Shown here one piece after another: positions 42,956-51,928 of a stretch of DNA of 64,000 nt. Position 1 is the first letter of the stretch; each line of letters begins with the position of its first letter. The stretch is from Sphingomonas sp. C3-2 (GTDB lineage Bacteria; Pseudomonadota; Alphaproteobacteria; Sphingomonadales; Sphingomonadaceae), in assembly GCF_033025475.1 (NCBI RefSeq), contig NZ_CP130322.1:3043001-3107000 (forward strand), in the 5' to 3' direction. A model generated the notes under the pieces. That model was not told the origin of the DNA. It saw nothing but the letters and a program-made list of their open reading frames with translations, and made no database searches. The translations under genes were made by a program, and so were the position numbers.

Positions 42956-44164
42956 TCAGGCGCAGGCAAGGCCCGCGCGGCGGCGCTGAAATCCGGCATC
43001 CCAGGCGGTGATGCCGAGGAGGAGGAGGCCGCCCAGCGCGAGCAGGCTGCCGACGATTCCGGTCGACGTCCAGCCATAGCCAGCAGCGATCGCCATGCCG
43101 CCCAGCCAGGGGCCGAGCGCGTTGGCGACGTTGAACGCGCTGTGGTGGAGCGCGGCGGCGAGCGTCTGCGCATCGCCCGCGACATCCATCAGCCGGGTCT
43201 GGAGCACGACGCCGAGCCCCGCACCCAACCCTATGAGGAAGATGTTGACCGTGAACGCCGCCGGGTGCGGCGCGGTGAACGGATAGAGCGCGAGCGAACC
43301 GGCGCTGATGACGAGCATGGCGGCGGCGGTGGGCATGAGCGCGCGGTCTGCCGCCCAAGCGGCGCCGAGCGTCCCCAGCGTCATCCCGATGCCGAAGACG
43401 GCGAGGATGACGGGTAGCCAGGCACCCGAAATTCCGGTGACGTCGAGCAGCGTGTTCGCGACATAGGTATAGACCGCGAACAGCCCGGCAAAGCCGATCG
43501 CGCCGGTGGCGAGCGTCAGCCAGACCTGCCTTTTGCCGAGCGCACCCAGTTCACGTAAGGGGCTGGCGTCTTCGGGCGCCGTGTCTGCGGGGGCGAAGCG
43601 GCGGACGAGCAGCGCGGTGACGAGTGCCAGCACCGCGACGATGCCGAAGCCCGCGCGCCAGTGGATCGCCTGCCCCAGCCAGTTGGCGACGGGGACGCCG
43701 ATGACAGTGGCGATGGTGAGCCCCGCCATGACGCGCGCCACTGCTTGTGTGCGCTTTTCTGGGGGCACGAGGCTGGCGGCGACCAGTGCTGCGACGCCGA
43801 AATAGGCGCCGTGCGGCAGGCCGCTTAGAAAGCGAAAGGCGAGCATCCAGTGATAGCTGGGGGCAAAGGCGCTGAGCGCATTGGCGACCGCGAACATCAG
43901 CATCAGCCCGATGAGCAGGCTGCGGCGCGACAGCCGCGCGGCGAGCACCGCGATGATCGGCGCACCCACGACGACGCCGAGCGCATAGGCGCTGATGACA
44001 TGGCCCGCAGTGGGCGCATCGATGCCGAGCGACGGCGCGAAATAGGGAACGAGGCTCATCGCCGCGAATTCGGTCGTCCCGATCGCGAACCCGCCCATGG
44101 CGAGCGCGAAGAGGATGAGGCCGGGATGGATGGCGTGGGCGGGCTGGTTCTGGCTGGGAGGCAT
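42956..44164 (-). CDS. MFS transporter, AraJ/DHA1-like
   Basis: 402 residues with twelve hydrophobic segments. The N-terminal FALAMGGFAIGTTEFAAMSLVPYFAPSLG matches the AraJ/YdhP-like DHA1 group of exporters for drugs or sugars. The A-loop sequence ARLSRRSLLIGL and the helix-5 motif VIGVPVANWLGQAIHWRAGF support this. The substrate is unknown. It is divergent from the radical SAM gene across 170 bases. Confidence 0.9.
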   Translation of the reverse strand: MPPSQNQPAHAIHPGLILFALAMGGFAIGTTEFAAMSLVPYFAPSLGIDAPTAGHVISAYALGVVVGAPIIAVLAARLSRRSLLIGLMLMFAVANALSAFAPSYHWMLAFRFLSGLPHGAYFGVAALVAASLVPPEKRTQAVARVMAGLTIATVIGVPVANWLGQAIHWRAGFGIVAVLALVTALLVRRFAPADTAPEDASPLRELGALGKRQVWLTLATGAIGFAGLFAVYTYVANTLLDVTGISGAWLPVILAVFGIGMTLGTLGAAWAADRALMPTAAAMLVISAGSLALYPFTAPHPAAFTVNIFLIGLGAGLGVVLQTRLMDVAGDAQTLAAALHHSAFNVANALGPWLGGMAIAAGYGWTSTGIVGSLLALGGLLLLGITAWDAGFQRRRAGLACA

Positions 44165-44334
44165 TGGCCCCGCCTAGCCATGGCGGCGGCGCGGCTCAAT
44201 CATGGCCAGATGATTTTTGCGGCAGGGCGCTTTCGCGCGCTGCAAGCGGCAGATCAATTCGACCGCCCGAGACATTCCGAAAGGCGCGCTTGCTATAATG
44301 ATCCACAGATGAGGAGGCGGCCCGACGGCTGGAT

Positions 44335-46458
44335 ATGCGCGCTTCCGAAAGACAGTGGAGTTATGCGTTGGCCTTCGAAAACAGTTCTGCCGTGGCCGAG
44401 CGTTCGGCAAATGGTGCGGAGATGATCCAGATTGCCGAGCTTCGCATGAAGCAGGAGGGGGTGTCGGCGATCGGCGCGGCCATGGACATGGTGCGCGATA
44501 TGGAACTGGAAGATGCCGATATTCTTGTTCCGTTGCTGGCGCTTGTCGTCAACAGTCTGACGCAGGCCTTTGAAGAAGATCCATTTTCAGCCGTTGCCTA
44601 TGGCGGGCTTGAGGCCATTCCGGGCGGGTTGGCGGCGACCATGTTCGACCTGACGGTGCAGGCCGCCTTTGGTGATGGCGGCCATGATGTGGGTGCGCTG
44701 CGGCAATCTGCGGTGCTGAGCCTTGCGGGCCTGTTGTCTGCAGCCGACGCGCATGAACAGGCGGCGACCCTGCTGGCGCAGGCGCGGGAAGGCGACCCGA
44801 CCCCCGCGCTGGCCAAGGCGGCGTGGGTTGCGCGGTGCCGCTGGGCCGGGTGCACGACCGATGCGACGGCGTTCCTGCCCGAAGCGGTTTTCGGATATGA
44901 CACGCCCGAGGCGGTGCAGACCCGGATCAACACCGAGCCCTTGCACCTTGATGGCCACCGCGCGCGGATGCGGATTGCGCTGGCCGCAGCGGATTTCGAA
45001 GCGGCGCTGGCGGCGATCGCGACCGCGCTGGCCCTGCCGATGGGCGATAGCGACAAGGCGCCGCTTGTGGACGATCTGGCGACGCTGGCCGGCGTGGTGG
45101 GCGCAGCGGGTGCATCTGCGATGCTGGGCGCCGATCGGGTGCGCTGGGCGCTGGCGGTTGCGCCCGCCGTGACCCGGGCCGCCGCCTCGGCGCTGGAACA
45201 CCGGTTTCGCAGTGGCGCGCTGCCCTTTCTGGACGAGGCGGAAGCGCTGGATGCGGCAGCCGCGCTGCGCACCGCCATTCCGGAGCAGGGGCGTACGATC
45301 TCGGCATTTCCGATGCGTGACGGCAAGCCGCATGTCGATATCGTGTGGCTGGAGATCACCAATCACTGCAACCAGAAATGCACTTTCTGCCCGGACATGT
45401 TCCGCGAGGATGCCCGGACCTGGCTTCCGCTGGAGCAGGTGAAACAGCTGATCGACCAGCTGGCCGATACGATCAGCGTCGGATCGATGCAGCTCAATGC
45501 CTATGGCGAACCGTTGCTGCACCCCAATATCGACGAAATTCTGGCATATATCCGGGAACGCCAGCTGCCCTGGCCGACCTTTTTCACGACCCATGGGATG
45601 ACGCTGGTCGACAAGAAGCTGAAGCAGCTTTCGGGCAACTATCCGGCGGGAATTGCGATCTCGCTGCACAATGACAGCCAGGAATCCTATGACAAGACCC
45701 GCAGCTACAAGATCGGCGACTATGACACGCTGGTGAGCCGGGTGGCGGCGCTGATGCGCCAGATGGCGTTCGAGCGCGCGCCGACCCATTTGCGGCTGTA
45801 TCAGATGATATCCAACGCCTATGCCGATGCACGCGTGGACCCGATGACCCGGAGCGCGTTTCCCGACAGCGTTGAACGGATGCGCGCGCATGTGCGCAAA
45901 TGGGAGGCGATTGCCGAACAGATCGCAGCAGACGCGCCGGCTGGCACTTTGGCCCGCGCGCAACGCAATAGCGACGAGCGAATCCATGCGGCGTTCACCG
46001 ATTCATACAAGGGAGACAGTCTGCAACTGCCGCTGCTGAGCTGGCTCGATCAGGCCGGCCATCGCCAGACCGCGTTCATGTCCGCCCGCCCGGTCAACAC
46101 CTATGCCAATCTGCTGCTTGAATATGATCCGCGCTGGTCGGTGGAGCGCAGGCTGGTGAGCAACCGGACATGCGGGTTCACCAACAAGCCGTCGCTTGCG
46201 ATCTATGCGACCGGCAAGCTTGGCATTTGCTGCATCGATCTGCACAGCACGGCGACGTTCGGCGCGCTATCCGATTTCGACACGTTGCACGATGCGCTGA
46301 CGAGCCCGCAGGCGCTTCGGATGTTCGCGCAGTTGGCCAATGGCGTTACGACAAGCCCCGGATGCCAGATCTGCCTCGGCGACACCGCGCCGCATTGCGC
46401 GAGCGGGAAGCCGAGCCTGCCGACACGCCCCGAAGGGCATTTCAGGCCCGGTATCTGA
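44335..46458 (+). CDS. Radical SAM/SPASM protein with large N-terminal helical domain
   Basis: 707 residues from the ATG at 44335. Residues 1 to about 310 are alanine-rich and helical, perhaps repeat-like, with no motif I recognise. The radical SAM domain follows, with the iron-sulfur motif CNQKCTFC (Cys345, Cys349, Cys352) and NAYGEPLLHPNIDEIL. The C-terminal region has cysteines in RTCGFTNKP, GKLGICCID and PGCQICLGDTAPHC, fitting a SPASM-type auxiliary cluster domain. Start alternatives include ATG at 44422, which overlaps the stop of a short upstream reading frame. SPASM enzymes modify peptides or proteins, but no obvious precursor peptide is nearby. Substrate unknown. Confidence 0.82.
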   Translation: MRASERQWSYALAFENSSAVAERSANGAEMIQIAELRMKQEGVSAIGAAMDMVRDMELEDADILVPLLALVVNSLTQAFEEDPFSAVAYGGLEAIPGGLAATMFDLTVQAAFGDGGHDVGALRQSAVLSLAGLLSAADAHEQAATLLAQAREGDPTPALAKAAWVARCRWAGCTTDATAFLPEAVFGYDTPEAVQTRINTEPLHLDGHRARMRIALAAADFEAALAAIATALALPMGDSDKAPLVDDLATLAGVVGAAGASAMLGADRVRWALAVAPAVTRAAASALEHRFRSGALPFLDEAEALDAAAALRTAIPEQGRTISAFPMRDGKPHVDIVWLEITNHCNQKCTFCPDMFREDARTWLPLEQVKQLIDQLADTISVGSMQLNAYGEPLLHPNIDEILAYIRERQLPWPTFFTTHGMTLVDKKLKQLSGNYPAGIAISLHNDSQESYDKTRSYKIGDYDTLVSRVAALMRQMAFERAPTHLRLYQMISNAYADARVDPMTRSAFPDSVERMRAHVRKWEAIAEQIAADAPAGTLARAQRNSDERIHAAFTDSYKGDSLQLPLLSWLDQAGHRQTAFMSARPVNTYANLLLEYDPRWSVERRLVSNRTCGFTNKPSLAIYATGKLGICCIDLHSTATFGALSDFDTLHDALTSPQALRMFAQLANGVTTSPGCQICLGDTAPHCASGKPSLPTRPEGHFRPGI

Positions 46459-46476
46459 TCGCGGACGACCAGCCGG

Positions 46477-47055
46477 TCAGCCGCGCCAGTGGGAGACGAT
46501 CTCTTCCATTTCGGGGCGGGGGCGTTCTTCGAGCGGCTTGCCGGGGGTGCCGATATAGATGAAGCCCGCGACGCGTTCGTCTGCGCTGCCAAAGGCGTTG
46601 CGGACATCGGCGTTGAAGGCGGGCCAGCCGGTGATCCAGCCGGCGGCAAAGCCCATGGCGTGCGCGGCGTGGAGGAGGTTCATGCAGACCGCGCCGGCCG
46701 ATAGTTCCTGTTCCCAGAGCGGGATCTTGCTCGACGCGCGCGGCGAGGAGAGCACGACGACGAGCGTCGGCGCGAAGCCCGCGAAATTTTCCATCGCCTC
46801 GATCTCGAGCCGGCCGGCCTCGGGCTTTTCCGCGCGGTAGGCGGCGACGAGCATGTCGGCGAGCGCCGGGCGGCTTTCGCGGTCGACGATCACGAAGCGC
46901 CAGGGCGCGAGCTTGCCATGATCGGGGGTGCGCGCCGCGATCTCGAGCATCTGCGCCAACTCGCCCGAATTCGGGCCGGGCGCGACCATTTCGCGGGGTT
47001 TGCCCGAACGGCGCGTGGCGAGGAGCGAAAGCGGAGACGTGAGATCGTTGAACAT
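46477..47055 (-). CDS. Nitroreductase family protein
   Basis: 192 residues of the FMN-dependent nitroreductase fold: LLATRRSGKPREMV at the start, ARTPDHGKLAPWRFVIVD for FMN binding, a dimer region with ELSAGAVCMNLLHAAHAMGFAAGWITGW and GFIYIGTPGKPLEERPRP at the end. It resembles YdjA-like short nitroreductases. It uses NAD(P)H to reduce an unknown acceptor. It is convergent with the radical SAM gene, so no operon link is implied. Confidence 0.9.
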   Translation of the reverse strand: MFNDLTSPLSLLATRRSGKPREMVAPGPNSGELAQMLEIAARTPDHGKLAPWRFVIVDRESRPALADMLVAAYRAEKPEAGRLEIEAMENFAGFAPTLVVVLSSPRASSKIPLWEQELSAGAVCMNLLHAAHAMGFAAGWITGWPAFNADVRNAFGSADERVAGFIYIGTPGKPLEERPRPEMEEIVSHWRG

Positions 47056-47194
47056 GGTATAACCCCTAACAGCACCGATGCTGCGCAACAATCTTCTTCA
47101 CACGCGCAATTTCGACGCTAGTCTGCGCGCCAACAGCGCCGGGCCGACATTGCGGCCGGAGGCGTGCACAAATATCACGGGAGCATCACGCTCA

Positions 47195-48775
47195 ATGGCT
47201 AGCACCTATCAGGGCCAGGCGGTGGAGGAGAAAACATTCCTCGGCCATCCGCGCGGCCTTTTCGTTCTGTTTTTCGCCGAGATGTGGGAGCGCTTTTCCT
47301 ATTACGGGATGCGCGCCCTCCTGATCTTTTACCTTGTCCAGCACTGGATGTTTTCCGACGAGCAGGCGTCGGTCATCTACGGCGCCTATACCGCGCTCGT
47401 TTACATCACGCCGGTGATCGGCGGTTATCTGGCCGATCGCTATCTGGGGCAGCGCAAGGCGGTGCTGTTCGGCGCCGTGCTCTTGACCTTCGGCCATTTC
47501 CTGATGGCGTTCGAGGGTGACGGTGGCCAGGGGGCGGCCGAGATCAACATCTTCTGGCTGGCGCTGGCGTTCATCATCGTCGGGTCGGGCTTTTTGAAGG
47601 CCAATATCTCGGTGATCGTCGGCCAGCTTTATCCGCGCACCGATGCGCGCCGCGACCCGGCCTATACCATCTTCTATATGGGCATTAACCTGGGGGCCGC
47701 GCTCGGCTCGCTGATCGCGGGCTATCTGGGCCAGACCTATGGCTGGTCGTATGGCTTTGGCGCGGCGGGCGTGGGCATGCTGCTCGGCCTCATCGTCTTC
47801 GTCTGGGGTAAGCCGCTGTTGATGGGCAAGGGCGAATCCCCCGATCCGGCGCGGCTGGCCAAGCCCGTGGCGGGCATCAAGTTCGAATGGCTGCTCTACA
47901 TCATCAGCTTCCTTTCGGTGGGCGTGATCTGGACGCTGATCCAGTATCAGGCGCTGGTCGGCGGGCTGCTGATGGTCGCCGGTGCGATCCTTGTCGGCTA
48001 TGTGCTGTTCACCGCGGTCTTCAAGCTGCCCGCGCAGGACCGCGACCGCATTCTGGCGGCGATGTTCCTGATCATCGGCTCGATCCTGTTCTGGGCGCTG
48101 TTCGAACAGGCGGGCTCGTCGCTCAACCTCTATACCGACCGCCAGGTCGACCGCGTGATCTTTGGCTGGGACGTACCGTCGTCGATGTTCCAGTCGATCA
48201 ACGCGATCTATATCGTGCTGCTCGGCCCGGTATTCGCGTCGCTCTGGCTGTTCCTTGCCAAGCGCGGGCTTGAACCCTCGACCCCGGCCAAGTTCGGGCT
48301 GGCGCTCGTTCAGCTGGGTCTGGGCTTCCTTGTCCTCGTCGCGGGCGCCGCCGCTGCGGGCTCGGGCAACCTGACCCCGGTGATCTTCATCTTCCTCATC
48401 TATCTGCTCCACACCATGGGCGAGCTTTGCCTGTCGCCGGTGGGTCTGTCGGCGATGAACCGGCTGGCGCCCGCGCACATGGCGAGCCTGATCATGGGCA
48501 CCTGGTTCTTCGCATCGGCCACCGGCAACTTCGCCGCCGGCCTGATCGCGGCGGCAACCGGTGCGGAAGGGGCGGGCCCCGAGCGCGTGACCGAGGTCTA
48601 TTCGACCGTTGGCTGGACCGCCGTTGTCGTCGGTGTCGCGGTGTTCGTCATTTCCCCGCTGATCAAGCGGCTGATGCACCTCGACACGCTGAAGGACAAT
48701 GAACTGGCGGGTCAGACGGAACTGGCCGAAAACCAGGCCGCCGGCCTCAATCTGGCGCAGGAGGAGCGTTCGTGA
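47195..48775 (+). CDS. POT family proton-dependent peptide transporter
   Basis: 526 residues with about fourteen membrane helices. The N-terminal EMWERFSYYGM contains the ExxER proton-coupling motif, and FYMGINLGAALGSLIAGYLG is the PTR2 signature. It imports di- and tripeptides with protons. The ATG at 47195 has GGAGC about ten bases upstream. Its stop overlaps the GTG start of the first amidohydrolase gene (GTGA), linking peptide uptake to two secreted hydrolases. Confidence 0.94.
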   Translation: MASTYQGQAVEEKTFLGHPRGLFVLFFAEMWERFSYYGMRALLIFYLVQHWMFSDEQASVIYGAYTALVYITPVIGGYLADRYLGQRKAVLFGAVLLTFGHFLMAFEGDGGQGAAEINIFWLALAFIIVGSGFLKANISVIVGQLYPRTDARRDPAYTIFYMGINLGAALGSLIAGYLGQTYGWSYGFGAAGVGMLLGLIVFVWGKPLLMGKGESPDPARLAKPVAGIKFEWLLYIISFLSVGVIWTLIQYQALVGGLLMVAGAILVGYVLFTAVFKLPAQDRDRILAAMFLIIGSILFWALFEQAGSSLNLYTDRQVDRVIFGWDVPSSMFQSINAIYIVLLGPVFASLWLFLAKRGLEPSTPAKFGLALVQLGLGFLVLVAGAAAAGSGNLTPVIFIFLIYLLHTMGELCLSPVGLSAMNRLAPAHMASLIMGTWFFASATGNFAAGLIAAATGAEGAGPERVTEVYSTVGWTAVVVGVAVFVISPLIKRLMHLDTLKDNELAGQTELAENQAAGLNLAQEERS

Positions 48776-50160
48776 AATTAGCGTCTGTGGTCGCTCTGGC
48801 AGCGGGCCTTTCGCTCGCTGCCTGTGCCCAGGGGGGGACAGAGCCCAAAACAGCCTCTTCGGAAAAGCCGCCCGCGGCCCCCGAAAACCCCTATCCATCC
48901 ACCTATAAGCCCTATCCGGGTGTGGCGACCGCGATCCGCGGCGCCACCATCTTCGACGGCGAGGGTGGCCGGATCGAGAATGGCGTGGTCTTCATGTCGG
49001 GCGGCAAGATCACCGCGGTGGGCGGACCGGACACGCCGATCCCCGCCGATATCGCGGTGTTCGACGGCACCGGCAAATGGGTGACGCCGGGTATCATCGA
49101 TATCCACAGCCATCTGGGCGATTATCCGTCGCCCGGCGTGCAGGCGCATTCGGACGGCAATGAGGCGACCTCGCCCGCGACCCCCGATGTCTGGGCGGAA
49201 CACAGCGTGTGGCCGCAAGACCCCGGGTTCAGCCGCGCGCTGGCCAATGGCGGCGTGACCACGCTGCAGATCCTGCCGGGATCGGCCAATCTGTTCGGCG
49301 GCCGTTCGGTGACGCTGAAGAACGTGCCCGCGCGCACGATGCAGGGGATGAAATTCCCCGATGCGCCTTACGGCCTGAAGATGGCGTGCGGCGAGAACCC
49401 CAAACGCGTTTACGGCGGGCGCAACCAGAAGCCATCAACCCGAATGGGCAATGTGGCGGTGAACCGCCAGGTCTGGACGCGCGCGGCCGAATATAAGCGC
49501 AAGCGCGATGCCGGCAAGGATCAGGCGCGCGACCTGGGCATGGAAACGCTGGCCGATGTGCTGTCGGGCAAGGTGAAGGTACACAACCATTGCTACCGCG
49601 CCGACGAGATGGCCATCGTGATCGATATGGCCAAGGAATTCGGCTATAAGGTCGCGAGTTTCCAGCACGCGGTGGAAGGTTACAAGATCGCCGACCTGCT
49701 GCGCGAGAACGATATCTGCGCGGCGATGTGGTCCGACTGGTATGGCTTCAAGATGGAAAGCTATGACGCGGTGAACGAGAATATTCCGCTCGTCCACAAT
49801 GCGGGGGCGTGCGCGATCGTCCATTCCGACGACCCCAACGGCATCCAGCGCCTGAACCAGGAAGCTGCCAAGGCGCTGGCCGATGGCCGCCGCATGGGCA
49901 TCGACATTTCCGACGCGGTGGCGTGGACCTGGCTGAGCTACAACCCCGCCAAGTCGATGGGTATCGCCGACAGGACCGGCAGCCTGAAGGCCGGCAAGAT
50001 GGCCGATGTGGTGCTGTGGAACGGCAATCCGTTCAGCGTTTACACCCGCCCCGAAAAAGTGTGGGTGGACGGTGCGTTGCTGTATGACGCGCAGGACCCC
50101 AAGCGCCGCCCGGTGAGCGATTTCGAGCTGGGCCAGCCCGGTGAAGGAGACGTCAAATGA
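48772..50160 (+). CDS. Amidohydrolase, imidazolonepropionase-like lipoprotein
   Basis: 462 residues. A lipoprotein signal (MKLASVVALAAGLSLAAC, Cys18) directs it to the envelope. The metal-dependent amidohydrolase core is complete: PGIIDIHSHLG (first two ligands), VHNHC, SFQHAVEGYK and IVHSDDPNG, closing with GSLKAGKMADVVLWNGNPF. Relatives act on N-acyl or cyclic amide bonds and on certain dipeptides. The start is a GTG at 48772, coupled to the transporter stop; the stop overlaps the next gene by four bases. Confidence 0.9.
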   Translation: MKLASVVALAAGLSLAACAQGGTEPKTASSEKPPAAPENPYPSTYKPYPGVATAIRGATIFDGEGGRIENGVVFMSGGKITAVGGPDTPIPADIAVFDGTGKWVTPGIIDIHSHLGDYPSPGVQAHSDGNEATSPATPDVWAEHSVWPQDPGFSRALANGGVTTLQILPGSANLFGGRSVTLKNVPARTMQGMKFPDAPYGLKMACGENPKRVYGGRNQKPSTRMGNVAVNRQVWTRAAEYKRKRDAGKDQARDLGMETLADVLSGKVKVHNHCYRADEMAIVIDMAKEFGYKVASFQHAVEGYKIADLLRENDICAAMWSDWYGFKMESYDAVNENIPLVHNAGACAIVHSDDPNGIQRLNQEAAKALADGRRMGIDISDAVAWTWLSYNPAKSMGIADRTGSLKAGKMADVVLWNGNPFSVYTRPEKVWVDGALLYDAQDPKRRPVSDFELGQPGEGDVK

Positions 50161-51467
50161 AGCGCCTCCTGACCGGAACCGCGATGCTGATCGCATCGCT
50201 CGCCAGCCTGCCCGCGCACGCCGAAACCATCGCGATTACCGGTGGCACCGTGGCGCTGGGCGATGGCAGCGCGCCAATCGAGAACGGCACTGTGGTGCTG
50301 CGCGACGGCCGCATCGTGGCGGCGGGACGCGGCGTGGCCGTGCCCGCGGGCGCCGCGACTGTCGACGCCAGCGGCAAATGGGTGACGCCCGGCATCGTCG
50401 CCGGCTTTTCGCGCCTCGCCATCGTCGAGGTGGAGGGCGTGGCGCAGACCAACGATGCCTCCGCGCGCAACACGCTCTGGTCCGCCGCGCTCGACGTGGC
50501 GCCGGCGGTGAACCCGAGCGCGACGCCCATCGCGATCAACCGCACGGCGGGCGTGACGCGCGCCATCGTTTCGCCCGGTGTGGGCACGACGATGTTCGCG
50601 GGACAGGGCGCCGTCATCGATCTCGGCAACGACATGGATGCGCTGACCAAGCGGCAGGCGTTCCAGTTCGTCGAGTTCGGCGAGGCGGGCGCGCGTGCGG
50701 CGGGGGGCAGCCGCCCCGCGGCGTTCCTGCAGTTCCGCAGCTCGCTCCAGAATGCCGAGCGCTATGCGCGCAATCCGGCCGGTTATGACGGCAACAGCAA
50801 GGATGCGATCCTCTCTACCGCCGATGCCGCGGCCCTGGTGCCGGTGGTGAAGGGGCAGATGCCGCTTCTCGTCCATGTCGAACGCGGCGTCGATATCCTC
50901 AACGTGCTCGACCTGCGCCGCGAATTTCCGGCGCTGAAGCTGGTGCTGGTGGGCGCGAGCGAGGGCTGGACCGTGGCGCCGCAGATCGCGGCTTCGGGCG
51001 TTCCGGTGATCGCCTCGGCGCTCAACGACCTGCCCGGCAGCTTCGAGGCGCTGGCAGCCACCCAGTCGAACATCGGCCGGATGAAGGCGGCGGGGGTCAA
51101 GGTCTCGATCGGGATGATCAACGACAATGACGCCAACCAGGCGCGCCAGTCGCCGCAATATGCGGGTAATCTGGTGGCGTTGCAGAAGGTGCCCGGCGCG
51201 ACGGGGCTGGATTGGGGCGCGGCCTTTGCGGCGATCACTTCCGGCCCGGCCGAGGCGATCGGGCTGGGCGGCGAGATCGGTTCGCTGAAGGCGGGCCGCC
51301 GCGCAGACGTGGTGTTGTGGGACGGCGATCCGCTCGAATTGGCCAGCGCGGCCGAGCGGGTGTGGATCGACGGGATCGAACAACCGCTCGACAACCGCCA
51401 GACCAAGCTGCGCGACCGGTACCGGACGGCGACCGACGGCGATCTGCCCAAGGCCTATGACCGCTAA
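50157..51467 (+). CDS. Amidohydrolase paralogue without the metal-binding HxH
   Basis: 436 residues, with a cleavable signal peptide (LLTGTAMLIASLASLPAHA). The fold is recognisable from GGTVALGDGSAPIENGTVVLRDGRI at the start and GSLKAGRRADVVLWDGDPLE at the end. At the place where its upstream neighbour has DIHSHLG, this protein reads AGFSRLA, so the first two metal ligands are gone; other histidine positions are also replaced, leaving LLVHVERG. It may be a non-catalytic partner of the preceding enzyme. An ATGA overlap joins the two genes. Confidence 0.87.
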   Translation: MKRLLTGTAMLIASLASLPAHAETIAITGGTVALGDGSAPIENGTVVLRDGRIVAAGRGVAVPAGAATVDASGKWVTPGIVAGFSRLAIVEVEGVAQTNDASARNTLWSAALDVAPAVNPSATPIAINRTAGVTRAIVSPGVGTTMFAGQGAVIDLGNDMDALTKRQAFQFVEFGEAGARAAGGSRPAAFLQFRSSLQNAERYARNPAGYDGNSKDAILSTADAAALVPVVKGQMPLLVHVERGVDILNVLDLRREFPALKLVLVGASEGWTVAPQIAASGVPVIASALNDLPGSFEALAATQSNIGRMKAAGVKVSIGMINDNDANQARQSPQYAGNLVALQKVPGATGLDWGAAFAAITSGPAEAIGLGGEIGSLKAGRRADVVLWDGDPLELASAAERVWIDGIEQPLDNRQTKLRDRYRTATDGDLPKAYDR

Positions 51468-51492
51468 GGCCGCCAATCAGGCATGAACCCGG

Positions 51493-51541
51493 TGGCTCCC
51501 CCGAAACCCGCATCAGCCGGTTTCGCGGGGAGCCATTTTTA
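51493..51541 (+). terminator. Rho-independent terminator after the amidohydrolase genes
   Basis: A long stem made by 51493-51508 and 51519-51535 (TGGCTCCCC...GAAACC against GGTTTC...GGGGAGCCA, one bulge) is followed by TTTTTATTT. It ends the transporter-amidohydrolase operon. Confidence 0.93.
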
Positions 51542-51571
51542 TTTGGGGGCAGGCGGCGGGGGAGGCCGGCG

Positions 51572-51880
51572 ATGCTGCTGATCGCGCTGTTGCTGCAGGC
51601 GGGGCTGGACAGCGGTGCGTCGCCCGCGAGTTTCGATCTCGGGAAATTGCCGCCACGACGAAGCGGATGTGGCGCGGATGGCACGGGCGGCGAGATCGTC
51701 GTGTGCGCCAAGGCCGGGCAGGGCGACCGGCTGGAGCCGGTGGCCGAAATCGACGAAGGGCCGCCAAAGGCCGAGGCGGGGCTGTTCGGCAAGGTGCGCG
51801 GCGGGGTTGCGGCCGAGGGCGGGAATGTCGGCGGGTTCCAGAGCAACCGCGTGATGGTGAAGGTGAAGGTGCCGCTTTAG
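51572..51880 (+). CDS. Small secreted hypothetical protein
   Basis: 102 residues. A short hydrophobic N-terminus (LLIALLLQAGL) suggests a signal peptide. The central GCGADGTGGEIVVCAK resembles a motif recurring in short secreted hypothetical proteins of sphingomonads (a C...GEIVVC pair). The C-terminus is glycine-rich and ends in alternating valine and lysine. I do not recognise a function. A long reading frame on the opposite strand overlaps it but has no such features. Confidence 0.6.
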   Translation: MLLIALLLQAGLDSGASPASFDLGKLPPRRSGCGADGTGGEIVVCAKAGQGDRLEPVAEIDEGPPKAEAGLFGKVRGGVAAEGGNVGGFQSNRVMVKVKVPL

Positions 51881-51928
51881 CATCGCGGGCGATTGACGGG
51901 AGACACCGCCTTCGGCCAAGCAGGTGAA

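Noticed and set aside
44335-47055. Radical SAM plus nitroreductase as a natural-product cluster
   Set aside because: The two genes are convergent, not cotranscribed, and no precursor peptide, protease or exporter pattern supports a RiPP cluster.
47192-48898. A 568-codon open frame on the minus strand
   Set aside because: Antisense to the POT transporter gene; no motif and typical shadow composition.
51235-51919. Minus-strand frames opposite the small secreted protein
   Set aside because: Pro/Arg/Ser-rich, no signal or motif, and they cross the strong terminator at 51493-51541.
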